The translations under genes were made by a program, and so were the position numbers. The notes under the pieces are model-generated. The model saw nothing but the letters and a program-made list of their open reading frames with translations. It ran no database searches and was not told where the DNA came from. Source: Acanthamoeba lenticulata (taxonomy: Eukaryota > Discosea > Longamoebia > Acanthamoebidae). From it: a stretch of DNA of 54,541 nt. The stretch lies in assembly GCA_002179805.1 (NCBI GenBank), contig NAVB01000230.1, positions 1-54,541 of the forward strand, given 5' to 3'. Shown here in pieces: positions 42,181-51,816 of this stretch; positions within the stretch are counted from its first letter, which is position 1; each line of letters starts with the position of its first letter.

Positions 42181-45016
42181 CTCTCCCACTGAAGAGCCTG
42201 CTAGAGTCAGAACAGAGTCCAACATTAGTCTTCAGTCTCACATGGTGGAGTACACCAAAGCTAAGCAGCAAGCGGCCAGAGCAATTCTCATGTGGCTTGA
42301 TGAGACTTTCAAGACTGTGGTCAACGGCCTTGAAGATGATCTGGCGGGGATGATCGTGCAGCTTGACATGGAGTTCAAGCCAAAAGAGAATGGCAATTGA
42401 TTGCTTCTCCTGAACCAGCTGACTCAGATCTGGTGCATGACCTGGCAGTGTTTGAGGACACCAAACTGCCAGACATTTATTACTTGATGGTAACACTCAA
42501 TGGTCTCCCACCAGAGTATGACACTGTCCAAGTGGTGGTTCAGAGTGACACCAGTGCTGACATGAGCAAGGCGTGATGTCTCCTTCAAGGGCATGAGGCC
42601 AGTGTCAAGGCAAGAGACACTCAGGCTGTCAAATCTGTCAGCTACGTCAGCAAGGGATGCCATGACTTCAAGAAGAAGAAGAAGGGTGGCGGCCAGTGTG
42701 GTGAAGGACAGCAGACAAGTGGCAAGAGTGGTCAGGGGGACCATGACACAAAAATTAAGTGTTTCAATTGCCAACGCCTCAGCCACCAGAGGGCCAACTG
42801 CCCTGATGCCCCTCAAGACAAGGTCCACCACATCAACATGGTTGTCAAGGTGGTCAGTGTCAACAAGTACACATTCATGCTGCACAAATCAGCTACACAT
42901 GTGGACAACAGCAAAGCCTGGTACTTTGATTCTGGTGCCATGTGCCACATCATGTGGTGCAAGGAATGGCTTGTGAACTACGTTGATCTGTGTGCTGAGA
43001 AGAGGAGCATCCTCTTGGGCGATGATTTGAGCTGCGCCATTCAGGGTTGAGGCACAATTTATGGCTGGGCCAGGTTTGCAGAAAACCACCATTGCATCCA
43101 ATTGGATGATGTTTTCTATGTTCTGGTGTTGGCGAAGAACCTTCTTTCCACAGTGTGGATGGCCAGCAAGGGCTGCCACATTGTCATTGATGCCGCGTGG
43201 TGCAGTGTCTATGACCACGATGGACATGTGCACATGGCACAGGGTATGTCTCACCAAGGGCGCAAACACAAGCAGGCGCCACGCCCACCCCCTCAGGCGC
43301 CCTCTGCAAGGTGTTGCTGGCCCAACAGTCAGCTGTTCAGTGGTGACTACATCCTTGCTGCCATGGCGGACATGGCATGCACCCTGCTGTCTTTTCATGT
43401 GGCCATGGAGTGCCCAGAGGCACCTGAGTGGCATGCCACCATGAAGGCTGAAATCAATGCACACAAGCGCAACAAAACATGGGAGCTGACACTCCTGCCA
43501 CCAGGGTGCCACATCATTGGCACCAAGTGGGTCTACAAGGTGAAGGACAACACAGACAGCACAATCAACAAGCTGAAGGTGAGATTTGTTGGGAAGGGCT
43601 ACTTGCAGGTCTATGGCGTGGACTAAAAGGAGACCTTTGCCCCTGTGGTCAGCCTGGCCTCCTTGCACTTTGTCTTCACCATCGCCATCACACACCACTA
43701 CAAGATCCACATCATGGACGTGGCGAACACCTTCTTCAATGCTCTCCTCACTGGGGAGCTGATCTACATTCCCCAGCTTGAGGGGTTTGTCAAGGGAGAC
43801 AAGCCTGGCCATGTGTGTCGCCTCAAGAAGGCTCTCTACAGGCTGAAGCAGGCGCCACTCAAGTGGCACAGGGTCATCAACTCTTTCCTTCATGAGGAGG
43901 GGTATGGCACCTCTCCTGCCAACCCATGCCTTTACATCAAGTCTGTGGGCCACAACAACTTCATCTTCATCTGCCTCTATGTCAACAATTGTGTCATTGT
44001 GGCACCCAACAAGTGGATGGACAAGGCCAAGTCAGCCCTGTCCTCTTGTTTTCACATGCAGGATCTCAGGGCTGCCAGGTCAGTTCTGGGCATGGAGGTC
44101 CTCTATGACCGTGACCAGGGCATCCTGCAGCTGTGACAAGCAGGCAAGATCAAAGAGGTGCTGCACGATTTTGGCCAGGTGAGTGCCCACCCCCTCTACA
44201 TTCTGATGGAGCACAAGCTCAAGCTTCCACAGCTCAAAGCTACTGCTCCCTCCAATGCTTGCATCCCGTACTGTTTTGCAGTTGGCCAGCTCAACTACAT
44301 CACACTTGCTACAAGACCAGACATCATGTTCACAGTCAACATGCTGAGCTGTCACCAGAATGGCTATGGTCACCCTCACTGGAACACAGTTAAGCACCTT
44401 CTGCGTTACCTTAAGGCGACCAAGCACCTGGCGCTCACATTTGATCACCACTACCACAACAGTCCAAGCTCTTTACTACCACGCACATACTGTGACACTG
44501 ACTGGGGTGGCAATCCAGCCACACAACAGTCCACCACTGGGATCATATTCATGGTTCTGGGTGGACCTATCTTCTGGGCATCACACTTTCAAAAGTGCGT
44601 CACCCTCTCTACAACTGAGGCTGAGCTGATCTCTCTCTCTGAGACGGCCAAGTATGGCCTCTACCTCCGCCAACACCTTCACGCACTTGGCCTACCCCAT
44701 GATGAGCCGCTTGATGTCTTCAATGACAATCAAGTGGCCCTTCTTCTCACGTCTGCCAAGCCTGCTGAGCACACCCACAGCAAGCACATCGACATCCACA
44801 AGTTTCATCTGCGTGAGACAGTCAAGGAGCACAAGCTCAAGTTTCTCTACTGTCCTACTGCTCAGATGGTTGCCAACTTGCTGACGAAATCTCTTCCTTG
44901 TGCCAAGGTCGAACTCCTCTGCGCCAGCCTTAGCCTTCTCTGCCTGTCAAGGGGCGATACAGGGAGTGACGAGCACAAACACTCAGCCACGCACAAGCCC
45001 TAATGGGCAAGGGGCG

Positions 45017-45245
45017 TGTTGGAGCAAGTGCCCAATAGGGTGTGCGTGACCTCACATGCTCTACAGAGCTATGGCTACCGCCATGAATAAAACGAGCAAA
45101 GGACACTCCAGTCCTCTCTCTCTCTCTTCTCCTCCTCTATCCAGAGTCCTGTTCCTACATTGCTCTCTCTCTCTCTCTCTGTATTGGAGCTTGAAGGGCT
45201 TACTGTTCATACAGAAGCACAGAGTGTGGTCTCCATATCACAACA
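45017..45245 (+). repeat. 3' LTR of the Copia element
   Basis: Begins TGTTGGAGCAAGTGCCC directly after a polypurine tract (GGGCAAGGGGCG) and ends ...CACAACA, which are Copia-type terminal dinucleotides TG...CA. Contains AATAAA at 45086-45091. The matching 5' LTR is not in the window, so the length (about 229 bp) is inferred from the termini only. Confidence 0.7.
45114..45183. repeat. (CT)n microsatellite tracts within the LTR
   Basis: Two pyrimidine runs of TCTCTC repeats, at about 45114-45136 and 45163-45181, read directly. Confidence 0.9.
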
Positions 45246-46340
45246 AGACCTGCAGCTGGGCTCTGGCACTCCCTTCACCGTTGCCTGTACCTAAATTTGC
45301 CAACCTCATGCGTCACTCCGGCACTTCGCGATCAATGCAATAATTGGGCTGAGTTGATGGCGGGGTGCAGCGTCCAAAATCCAGGTTGGTGGCGGATCGA
45401 CCATCTACACACAGACCATCACCGACGCGGCCAACAACCCACTCATGCAGCTCAACCAGTCGTTCACCTTCTTCGACCAGGCAGCCGTGGGCCAGTTCGC
45501 TGGCCATGGCTTCAGCATCGGTGCCAGCACACTCAAGTGGTCTCTCAACCTCAGTGGCAGCAGCTCTGCCGCGGGGCCACTGACAGTGCGCTATCGGCTG
45601 TCCGAGGCTATGGTGGGTAGCTCAAGCGTGGCCAATCCGGCGCAAGGCATTACAGTGCGTCGCGGCGTGCCACAGGACCAGATGACCACCTACTACGTCC
45701 CCTTTGTCTCCGGTGTTGCTGTTGGCGCCAGCACTATACCATCACAGCTCATGGCGCTCATTGAGGTGTGGGATATGGCCGTGGCTGATGGCGTGGAGCT
45801 ACCACTGATACACAACATGCGCCTTGCCGAGCCACTGTCGGCATCGCCCGAGTATGTGCTCGAGCTGAGGCTGCCCAACTTCACGAGCTCGCTCTTCTAC
45901 GATCCGTTGCTCAATCTGGGCGCGCTGATGGGCACCGGCAGTTCTCAGTCCAACAAGGCCAATGGCGTGGACAGCAACACCACTCTGCTTGTGATTGGCG
46001 GAGTGATTGGCGGTGTTGCGCTCATTGCCGGCGTCACGGTGGCCAGCGCCGTGACAGCGCTGGCGCGCAGGAGAAGGTCGAGGCGGCTCCAAACCATGCG
46101 CAATACTGTGATGCGCATCACAACCAACGGACACCTGGTGAGTCACGTCACATCCCCATAGGGCGGCATGCTTTGATTGGACCGAAATATTCACTTTCTG
46201 TGTTGCGCTGATGGGAGCAGAGCGCGAGTCAGGTGATGGACCAGCTGGAGCCCGGCAGCGTTAGCAAGGGCAAGCTTACAGACAAGGCCAAACATGAAAA
46301 CTACAACCTACACAAGGAAACCTGGCTCTCTGCCGAGTGA
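45246..46340 (+). pseudogene. 3' part of the split beta-helix surface protein gene (TM and tail)
   Basis: Directly after the LTR, DLQLGSGTPFT reads to a GTTGCC donor. A second exon resumes at VGGGSTIYTQTITDAANNP (acceptor before 45384) and stays open to HL at ~46138. A final exon (~46220-46340) ends in ETWLSAE. It encodes an extracellular beta-rich region (SLNLSGSSSAAGPLTVRYRL; PNFTSSLFYDPLLNLG), a TM helix (LLVIGGVIGGVALIAGVTVA) and a basic juxtamembrane RRRRSRR. The ectodomain, stalk and signal peptide lie at 40.0-42.2 kb, so the two parts most likely made one type I protein before the Copia insertion. A chimeric transcript or independent expression is possible but this part alone has no start or signal peptide. 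Confidence 0.75.
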
Positions 46341-47540
46341 AACTTTGTATTCTTTTAAACAAACGCCATCATTCAACCACAGCTCTTATCCCTTAAAATT
46401 GTGCTGCGTAGAACGGTCCATAAGCACCAGAGACCTGTAGTGCGCCTGCTCACTTCACTTCCGGTTGTACTCGAGTTGTTGTAGGCCCTGGGAGGATGAG
46501 GTTGGTGATGACGTTGATCGCTCGTTGGTCACTCTTGTTACGGTGACGTTCATCGCTAAGCGATCTCTACCACGACTCTTCTTCCTCATCTGGCAAGAGA
46601 GATTTTCACAGATGATCAAGGGCGAGGTAGTCTCCCTGAGCTGTTTCACTAATTGGTTGTGTGATTGTGAATGGGGGCAGGGCTATGGTGCTGAGAGGGG
46701 GGCCTCCAAGATGAACCCCAACAGATCACGCTAACTGCAAAGCGATCTTTGTTCTTTGTTGTTTTGCTCTATGTACATGCGTCCTTCAATCGAATCCGAG
46801 CGAAGTGCTCGCTCTGGGCCTCTGTCAGTTCCTCCTGTTCGTGCCTTCTTGCACGTCCGAAGACAGCGATGTCGTAGTGGGGGGTGCCCAAGCTTGTCGT
46901 CTTGCTGTTCGCAACTGTCGTTATCACCCTCCTCCGATTTCCTGAGCTCCTGGCTGCCCAAGAGGCGCGGCTTGCCTGGAGCGCTCGATGACGCTCTGGA
47001 GTTGGCGTCGACGTCACAAGTGCTCTCTTCTTCCTCTCCGCCGAAGCGGATCTCGAGCACTCGGCCAGTAGCTTGCTGAGGAGCGCTTCGGCGATGCGTC
47101 GTTGTGGCTGGCTTGACAGGGCACGAGGCATCGTGCGAGCTAGAGAGCCCGATAGAGCGGCAGAACCAGCGGAAACAGCTGCAAGGCGGCGTAGTCGACG
47201 TTGGCCGGATCGGTCCCACCAAGGGCCTTCTCCGTGCGCTGCAGGTGGTGGCCGCACGCACAGGACAGTCTGCACGACGACGCGGACCATCAGCCACAAG
47301 GCGGTCACCGGAAAGATGGATGATCAGCGAGGGACAGTGCCTGAGAAGCTCAATGGCGCGGGCCTGTGGCGTCAGGTCGGCTCGCGTCGACAGCTCATGC
47401 ACTCGCTTGGTCGCCTTCACGCACCTCGTGCCAGGAGCCAAAAATGAAAATAAAATGAAATTTTTGGCGCGGAGCGCGGAAAAAGAAAAGGGAAATGAAA
47501 ATGAAAAAAGAGGAGTCACGACTGAACTCCAACAGAGAGG
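46341..47540. other. Decayed coding-like region, mainly minus strand, unassigned
   Basis: About 1.2 kb without a convincing gene. On the minus strand several frames look coding in turn but do not join: KATKRVHELSTRADLTPQAR with IELLRHCPSLIIHLS (47410-47290), then in another frame HLQRTEKALGGTDPANVDYA and LQLFPLVLPLYRAL followed by a stop (~47240-47140), then in a third frame HYDIAVFGRARRHEQEELTE ending in a stop at 46769. Frame switching without usable splice sites suggests a degenerate gene. The 262-codon frame 46731-47519 includes parts of it. No family recognised. Confidence 0.3.
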
Positions 47541-47754
47541 GCCACGCTGAAGGAACGCATCGCCGACGAGGTCATCAAGCAGCTTTGCAAAGCTTCACAA
47601 CTATGTTGAGGTTCGTCCTCACCTTCTCTACGTTTGGCCCCAACCAAAGGGCAGCGTTAACACACCTGTTCTACCTCAATCAGGAGAAACTGCTCTACCC
47701 GCTGGCCGAGCGCGTCCTCTTGAGTGGCGCTTCTGTCGCGAAACAGCACAAAGA
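47541..47754 (+). pseudogene. Hemerythrin-like (HHE) domain relic
   Basis: ATLKERIADEVIKQL is followed, one frame over, by FAKLHNYVE and a GTTCGT donor at 47611. The next exon (47684-47754) encodes EKLLYPLAERVLLSGASVAK then QHKE, ending at GTACGT. Joined, this reads like the middle of a hemerythrin HHE cation-binding domain (HxxxE plus E-x-x-L-x-P and HKE iron ligands). The frameshift near 47585 and the absence of both flanks (the next gene begins at 47850) mark it as a fragment. The family identity is by-eye inference. Confidence 0.45.
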
Positions 47755-47849
47755 GTACGTCAGAACCCGGCGGTGTTATCTTTTAAATTTACTGCGAACT
47801 TTCATAATTCCGTATTTATTTAATAATAATTCCAACCAAGCAAGCAAAG

Positions 47850-49223
47850 ATGGAGACCTTGACGGTGGAACTGGTCGGACTCGTGCTGAGCCATGTAGAC
47901 CCGCTCATGCTTCCTGTGTGCCGTGCTGTTTGCAGCCGTTGGTCGTCCAGTCTTGTCGCCACATCCTGGGACACAGGCCAGCAGCTAGCCCCTCTTGCCA
48001 ACGCCAGAGCGCCAAGCGACTTTGCTGGCCATGTGGCTGGCAAGGGCTGGCTCTCCGTGCTTCAGTGGGCCCACGCTCAAGGCTGCCCGTGGCACTACTG
48101 GACCTGTGCCTCTGCAGCCCGGAGAGGCCAACTCGCGATAATCCAGTGGGCAAAGGCCAACGGCTGCCCGTGGGACGAGCGAGCGTGCACCGAGGCAGCC
48201 TTGAATGGCGACTTGGAGCTATTGCAATGGCTACACGCCAACGGCTGCCCGTGGAACCGCGCAGACATCTGCGCGGACGCAGTCAAGTGCGGCCGGCTGG
48301 ACATGCTCCAATGGCTGCGTTCTAACGGCTGCTCATGGGACGCATGTGTCTGTGCGCGAGCTGCTCGCAACGGCCACTTGGCAATGCTCCAGTGGGCCCA
48401 CGAACACGGCTGTCCGTGGGACCAGTGGACGTGCTCCAACGCGGCCGGGGCAGGCCACTTGGCCATTCTCCAGTGGGCCCGCGAGCACGGCTGTTCTTGG
48501 GACACGCCGACATGCACCAACGCCGCGCGCAATGGCCACTTGGCCATCCTCCAATGGGCGCGCACCAACGGCTGCAGGTGGAACGAGCGCACGAGCTCTG
48601 AGGCCGCGGCTGCTGGGCATCTTGACGTGCTCCAGTGGGCGCGCCTCAACGGCTGCCCGTGGGACAAGTGGACCTGCACCAATGCGGCAAAGGGCGGGCA
48701 CTTGGCCGTGCTCCATTGGGCCCGCCAACACGGCTGCCCGTGGGACCATGAGACCAGCATGGAGGCCATCAAAGGCGGCCACTTGGCTGTGCTCCAGTGG
48801 GCGCACGAGAACGGCTGCCCGTGGCCACCAGACCAAGAGGCCTGTGCCGCGGCGGCTGAAGCTGGCCAGGTTGAGGTGCTGCGGTGGATGCGAACCAAAC
48901 TTGGGTGCAATTGGGACGCACGTACGTTCGCCAAGGCAGCGCAGGTAGGCGACCTGGACTTTCTCAAGTGGCTTCACGCCGAGGGTTGCCCATGGGACGA
49001 GATGGCGTGCGCAGCCGCGGCGAGAGAAGGCGACTTGCCTGGGCTCAAGTGGCTCCGCGCGCAAGGTTGCCCCTGGGATATAAGGACGTGCGGGGCTGCT
49101 TACAAGTCGTGCCGCATGGAACTGATCAGGTGGGTGCATGAAGAAGGTGGCTGTCCCAGGGACTGCGAGTGCGTGTCTAATGAGAACTCAACCTACCATT
49201 ACGTCTTGAGCTTAGACCAATAA
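47850..49223 (+). CDS. F-box-like / ankyrin-like GCPW repeat protein, 12+ repeats
   Basis: 457 residues, single exon. The N terminus (METLTVELVGLVLSHVDPLM, then CRAVCSRWSSSL) is F-box-like. About twelve ~33-residue repeats follow: GHLAVLQWAHENGCPW, then DxxTCxxAA. The repeats are nearly uniform in length; the Gly-His-Leu, Gln-Trp and Cys-Pro-Trp positions are almost invariant. The last two repeats diverge (KSCRMELIRWVHEEGGCPRD). No signal peptide or TM. The gene is intronless, as is its paralogue at 18 kb, in contrast to neighbouring genes. The likely role is protein-protein recognition, perhaps substrate choice for an SCF ligase (inference). Start ATG is immediately before the F-box-like helix. 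Confidence 0.85.
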   Translation: METLTVELVGLVLSHVDPLMLPVCRAVCSRWSSSLVATSWDTGQQLAPLANARAPSDFAGHVAGKGWLSVLQWAHAQGCPWHYWTCASAARRGQLAIIQWAKANGCPWDERACTEAALNGDLELLQWLHANGCPWNRADICADAVKCGRLDMLQWLRSNGCSWDACVCARAARNGHLAMLQWAHEHGCPWDQWTCSNAAGAGHLAILQWAREHGCSWDTPTCTNAARNGHLAILQWARTNGCRWNERTSSEAAAAGHLDVLQWARLNGCPWDKWTCTNAAKGGHLAVLHWARQHGCPWDHETSMEAIKGGHLAVLQWAHENGCPWPPDQEACAAAAEAGQVEVLRWMRTKLGCNWDARTFAKAAQVGDLDFLKWLHAEGCPWDEMACAAAAREGDLPGLKWLRAQGCPWDIRTCGAAYKSCRMELIRWVHEEGGCPRDCECVSNENSTYHYVLSLDQ

Positions 49224-49375
49224 ACACTTTTATCTCAGTTCATTGTAGGTCATCCTCTTTAGGGTGTTTCACCAAAAAAGGAACTCGAGTGTGCCGTTTC
49301 CCCTGCTTGGCTCCATCCCTGCAAAGCAAGCTTTTCTAGCGGTGCAACAAGGACGTTGTACGCAACAAGAAGCCC

Positions 49376-50692
49376 ATGGCCTTGGAGCTTGAGCACTTTT
49401 CACTACTTCCAAATGAGGTGCGCAGCGTGGAGCTGGAAAAAGACCATCTGGGAATGAGAATGTGACATACCAACGTTCTGGGCTTCTTGGGAGGGATGGC
49501 CCCCATTATAGGTAGCAGAGCATGTGTTGAGCTTCTTGACCGAGCCTGCAGACCTCCATGCAGCTGCACTTGTGTGCCACCAGTGGTTTGCCCTCATCAC
49601 TGCCCTCCCGGCCTGGACTGGTGCCCCCCCTCCCTCTTTCTTCTTTTCTTCTTCTCTTTAGAAGGGTTTGCCTGACAACAGCATGTGCTGGGGACCAGAC
49701 GCAAAGCGCAGCCTTAGCTACAAGATTGTGATGCTGGGTCCAGGCGGCTCTGGGCGGCACGCCTTCGTCACCTACTTTGTCACCAATTGCTTTATAACTG
49801 AGGTTGCACATACTCAACAATTACTATCCCCTTATTATCTTATTTTATTTTATTTTTATTCTTACTGAATGTTGCTGCTTGGTCGTTGTTGTGCTGCTCT
49901 TCAAGTATAATCCCGTGATCGAAGAAAGGTCAGTGCCATTCCACCGCGCCAAACGCGTATGCAGCACACTGCTGACTTGAGTCCTCTCTGTTGTATCTGC
50001 AGATTTACCAAAAAGCTAAAGGTCGATGGGATAACAGCAATGCTTGAGATCATCGTCACCGCTGGCCAAGAAGAGTATCAGCGGCTGATCGACTGTTTCA
50101 TCTGCGAGAGTGATGTACTTACTCCCCACTCTTGCACCGTGTAAATGATGATGTGTTGGTGATGACGGCTATGGTGATGGTGATGGTGATGATGAAGGGA
50201 GTGCTGCTGCTCTATTCCATCACAGGTCACTTCTCCAACGCAACACACTTGCTCCGGCGCGTGCACCAGATCAAGGATGATGACCTTCCGCCGATCATCG
50301 TGCTGGGCAACAAGCTCGACCTCCAGACTGAGCGCATCATCACAGTAGCCGATGGCAAGTCCCTGGCCGACCAGTTTGTCGCCGTCACCCCCATCGACCA
50401 CAACACCACGAAAGCAAAGAAGAAGAAGAAGAAGAAGAACAAGGTCGAGCGCAACTTTTTCGAGTGCTCGGTCAAGGACAACTACGTCATCGAATACCAC
50501 CCGCGCTTCTTTGCCACGCCCATGTCCACCGCGTTGCCCCCGTCCCTGTTGAATCTTGGACCGCAGCCGCCTGAAGAGTCGCCCGAGGGGTTGTGGACTG
50601 TGCATCGCGACCAGATGACGGTCGTGTTCGAGGAGATGGTGCGCCAGATGTACAGGCACCGCCAGGGCAAGCGGCTCGGGGCAAGTGGCTAA
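49376..50692 (+). CDS. Ras-like small GTPase homologue with degenerate nucleotide-binding motifs
   Basis: Exons 49376-49417, 49662-49802, 49906-49928, 50003-50114 and 50198-50692 total 813 nt, 270 residues. The G-domain fold is clear: YKIVMLGPGGSGRHAFVTYF, YNPVIEERF, AGQEEYQRLID, GVLLLYSIT, IIVLGNKLDL (NKxD intact) and ECSVKD (SAK-like). Key residues differ from Ras: the P-loop Lys16-Ser17 is Arg-His (residues 46-47), switch I Thr35 is Val, and switch II Asp57 is Val. A Lys-rich insertion (KAKKKKKKKNK) lies between G4 and G5, and the C-terminal extension has no CAAX box. It is probably a pseudo-GTPase with altered or no Mg-dependent nucleotide binding. The first exon (14 residues) is less certain. 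Confidence 0.8.
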
Positions 50693-50788
50693 GTGACGAG
50701 AAAGTCGACAAGAAATGCCCCGTAAGCTGATTGGGGAATAAAAAGAGAGAAGCAAAAAGGCCTAAAGAAAAAAGGCGAAAGGCCCGCA

Positions 50789-51759
50789 ATGGAGAAGGAA
50801 GACGTGCGCCTTCGGCGAGCTGTGAAGAGCGACGCTCCGCTGCTGGCATGGGCCATTCTCCAGGCCACCCGCGGCCACCAAGCACGCGGCTTCATGGACG
50901 TCCGCTTCTCGTTCCTGGAGCGCGAGCAGGATGTGCTCCACGTGCTCCAGCAGATGGTGGAAGATGACGCACCGACCTGCGTGCGCTGGGACGGCTTTCT
51001 TGTGGCCGAACTCGAGGGTTCACCAGGCGCCGGTACCAACACTCAACCTCCGGCGTGTGCACTTGGCGCGCAGTTTAACGGCAGAGAGGGGGGAGCGGCA
51101 GTCCTGTGTTGCTGCGGGCCGCGTGAGAAGCCGCTGAAAGAGTACGAAGACCTTTTACACCGCGTTGTTGAGAGCCAAGGCTGGCCTGCGCCCTGGGTCG
51201 AGTCCTTCAACCAACGGTTCGCGCACTCGTCGTCTTGCCTTCCTCTGGCTGCAGCTGTTGTTGCTCATCATCACCACCATGTGGGACAACCAACAGGATG
51301 GCCGACCTCAGCTCCGTGCTCCCGACCATGTCTGGTAAGGAACAGAACCGTCTGTTGCAGTTAAGATGTGGCGCGCCCAGAGTGTTGACTCTGAGTACTG
51401 AAAAACAGACGAAGACAATCACTGGATGATCGAGTGGGTGGCGACCAAGCCCGAGTGTCGCCGACGCGGCTTGGTGGATCGCCTGCTGCGAGAGGCCCTC
51501 GCCCTTGGTGCTGACTTTTTTTGATCATTTTAATTTTCCAGTTTTTCTTTGCATTATTTATCTATTTATTGTTGTTGTTGATGTTGCAGGACGAGAAAGC
51601 GGCTACACCAAGGCGCAGATCTCGGCCGTGGTCGAGAACGCGGGGGCGATTCGGGCGTATCAAAAGGTCGGATTCGAAGAGTACAACACGGTCACCTCGC
51701 CCTTGCTCCAGAGGCACTTGGGCGCCAGCGGCGTGACCACCCTCCGCATGCTGCTGTGA
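50789..51759 (+). CDS. GNAT-family N-acetyltransferase
   Basis: 244 residues from exons 50789-51216, 51297-51334, 51409-51507 and 51590-51759. The fold starts VRLRRAVKSDAPLLAWAIL and FLVAELEGS. The acetyl-CoA site (motif A) is HWMIEWVATKPECRRRGLVD, with the R-R-x-G-x-x pyrophosphate loop. Motif B is SAVVENAGAIRAYQKVGFEE, typical of the family. The short 38-nt second exon restores the frame. The substrate (amine, protein N terminus or antibiotic-like) cannot be told from sequence. It starts ~100 bases after the GTPase stop in the same direction and ends 57 bases from the convergent ankyrin gene. Confidence 0.85.
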
Positions 51760-51816
51760 CTGGTCCCAGCACTGACTATCAAGAGTCTGCGAAGAACGAA
51801 GAAATATTGGCTTTTT

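Larger units (their letters stand above)
42170..45245 (+). mobile_element. Degraded Ty1/Copia LTR retrotransposon lacking a 5' LTR
   Basis: Gag remnants: VEYTKAKQQAARAILMWLDE (from ~42240) and LNGLPPEYDTVQVVV, with stops between. A CCHC knuckle (CFNCQRLSHQRANC, ~42758) and an aspartic protease site (YFDSGAMCHI) follow. Then reverse transcriptase (TWELTLLPPGCHIIGTKWVYK; LKKALYRLKQAPLKW) and RNase H (TYCDTDWGGN; LSTTEAELISLSE) up to ~44950. The integrase core is absent between ~43260 and 43380, and the RT catalytic YVDD reads YVNN. In-frame stops interrupt the frame at ~43048, 43624 and 44134. A purine-rich tract lies before a 3' LTR at 45017. No 5' LTR is seen; the left edge (42160-42190) is approximate. 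Non-autonomous and decayed. Confidence 0.9.

Noticed and set aside
45246..45250. AGACC as a target-site duplication of the Copia element
   Set aside because: No matching five bases could be fixed at the left edge because the 5' LTR is missing.
46731..47519. 262-codon minus-strand ORF as a complete gene
   Set aside because: Composition changes along it and other frames carry the coding-like pieces, so it is more likely a decayed region.
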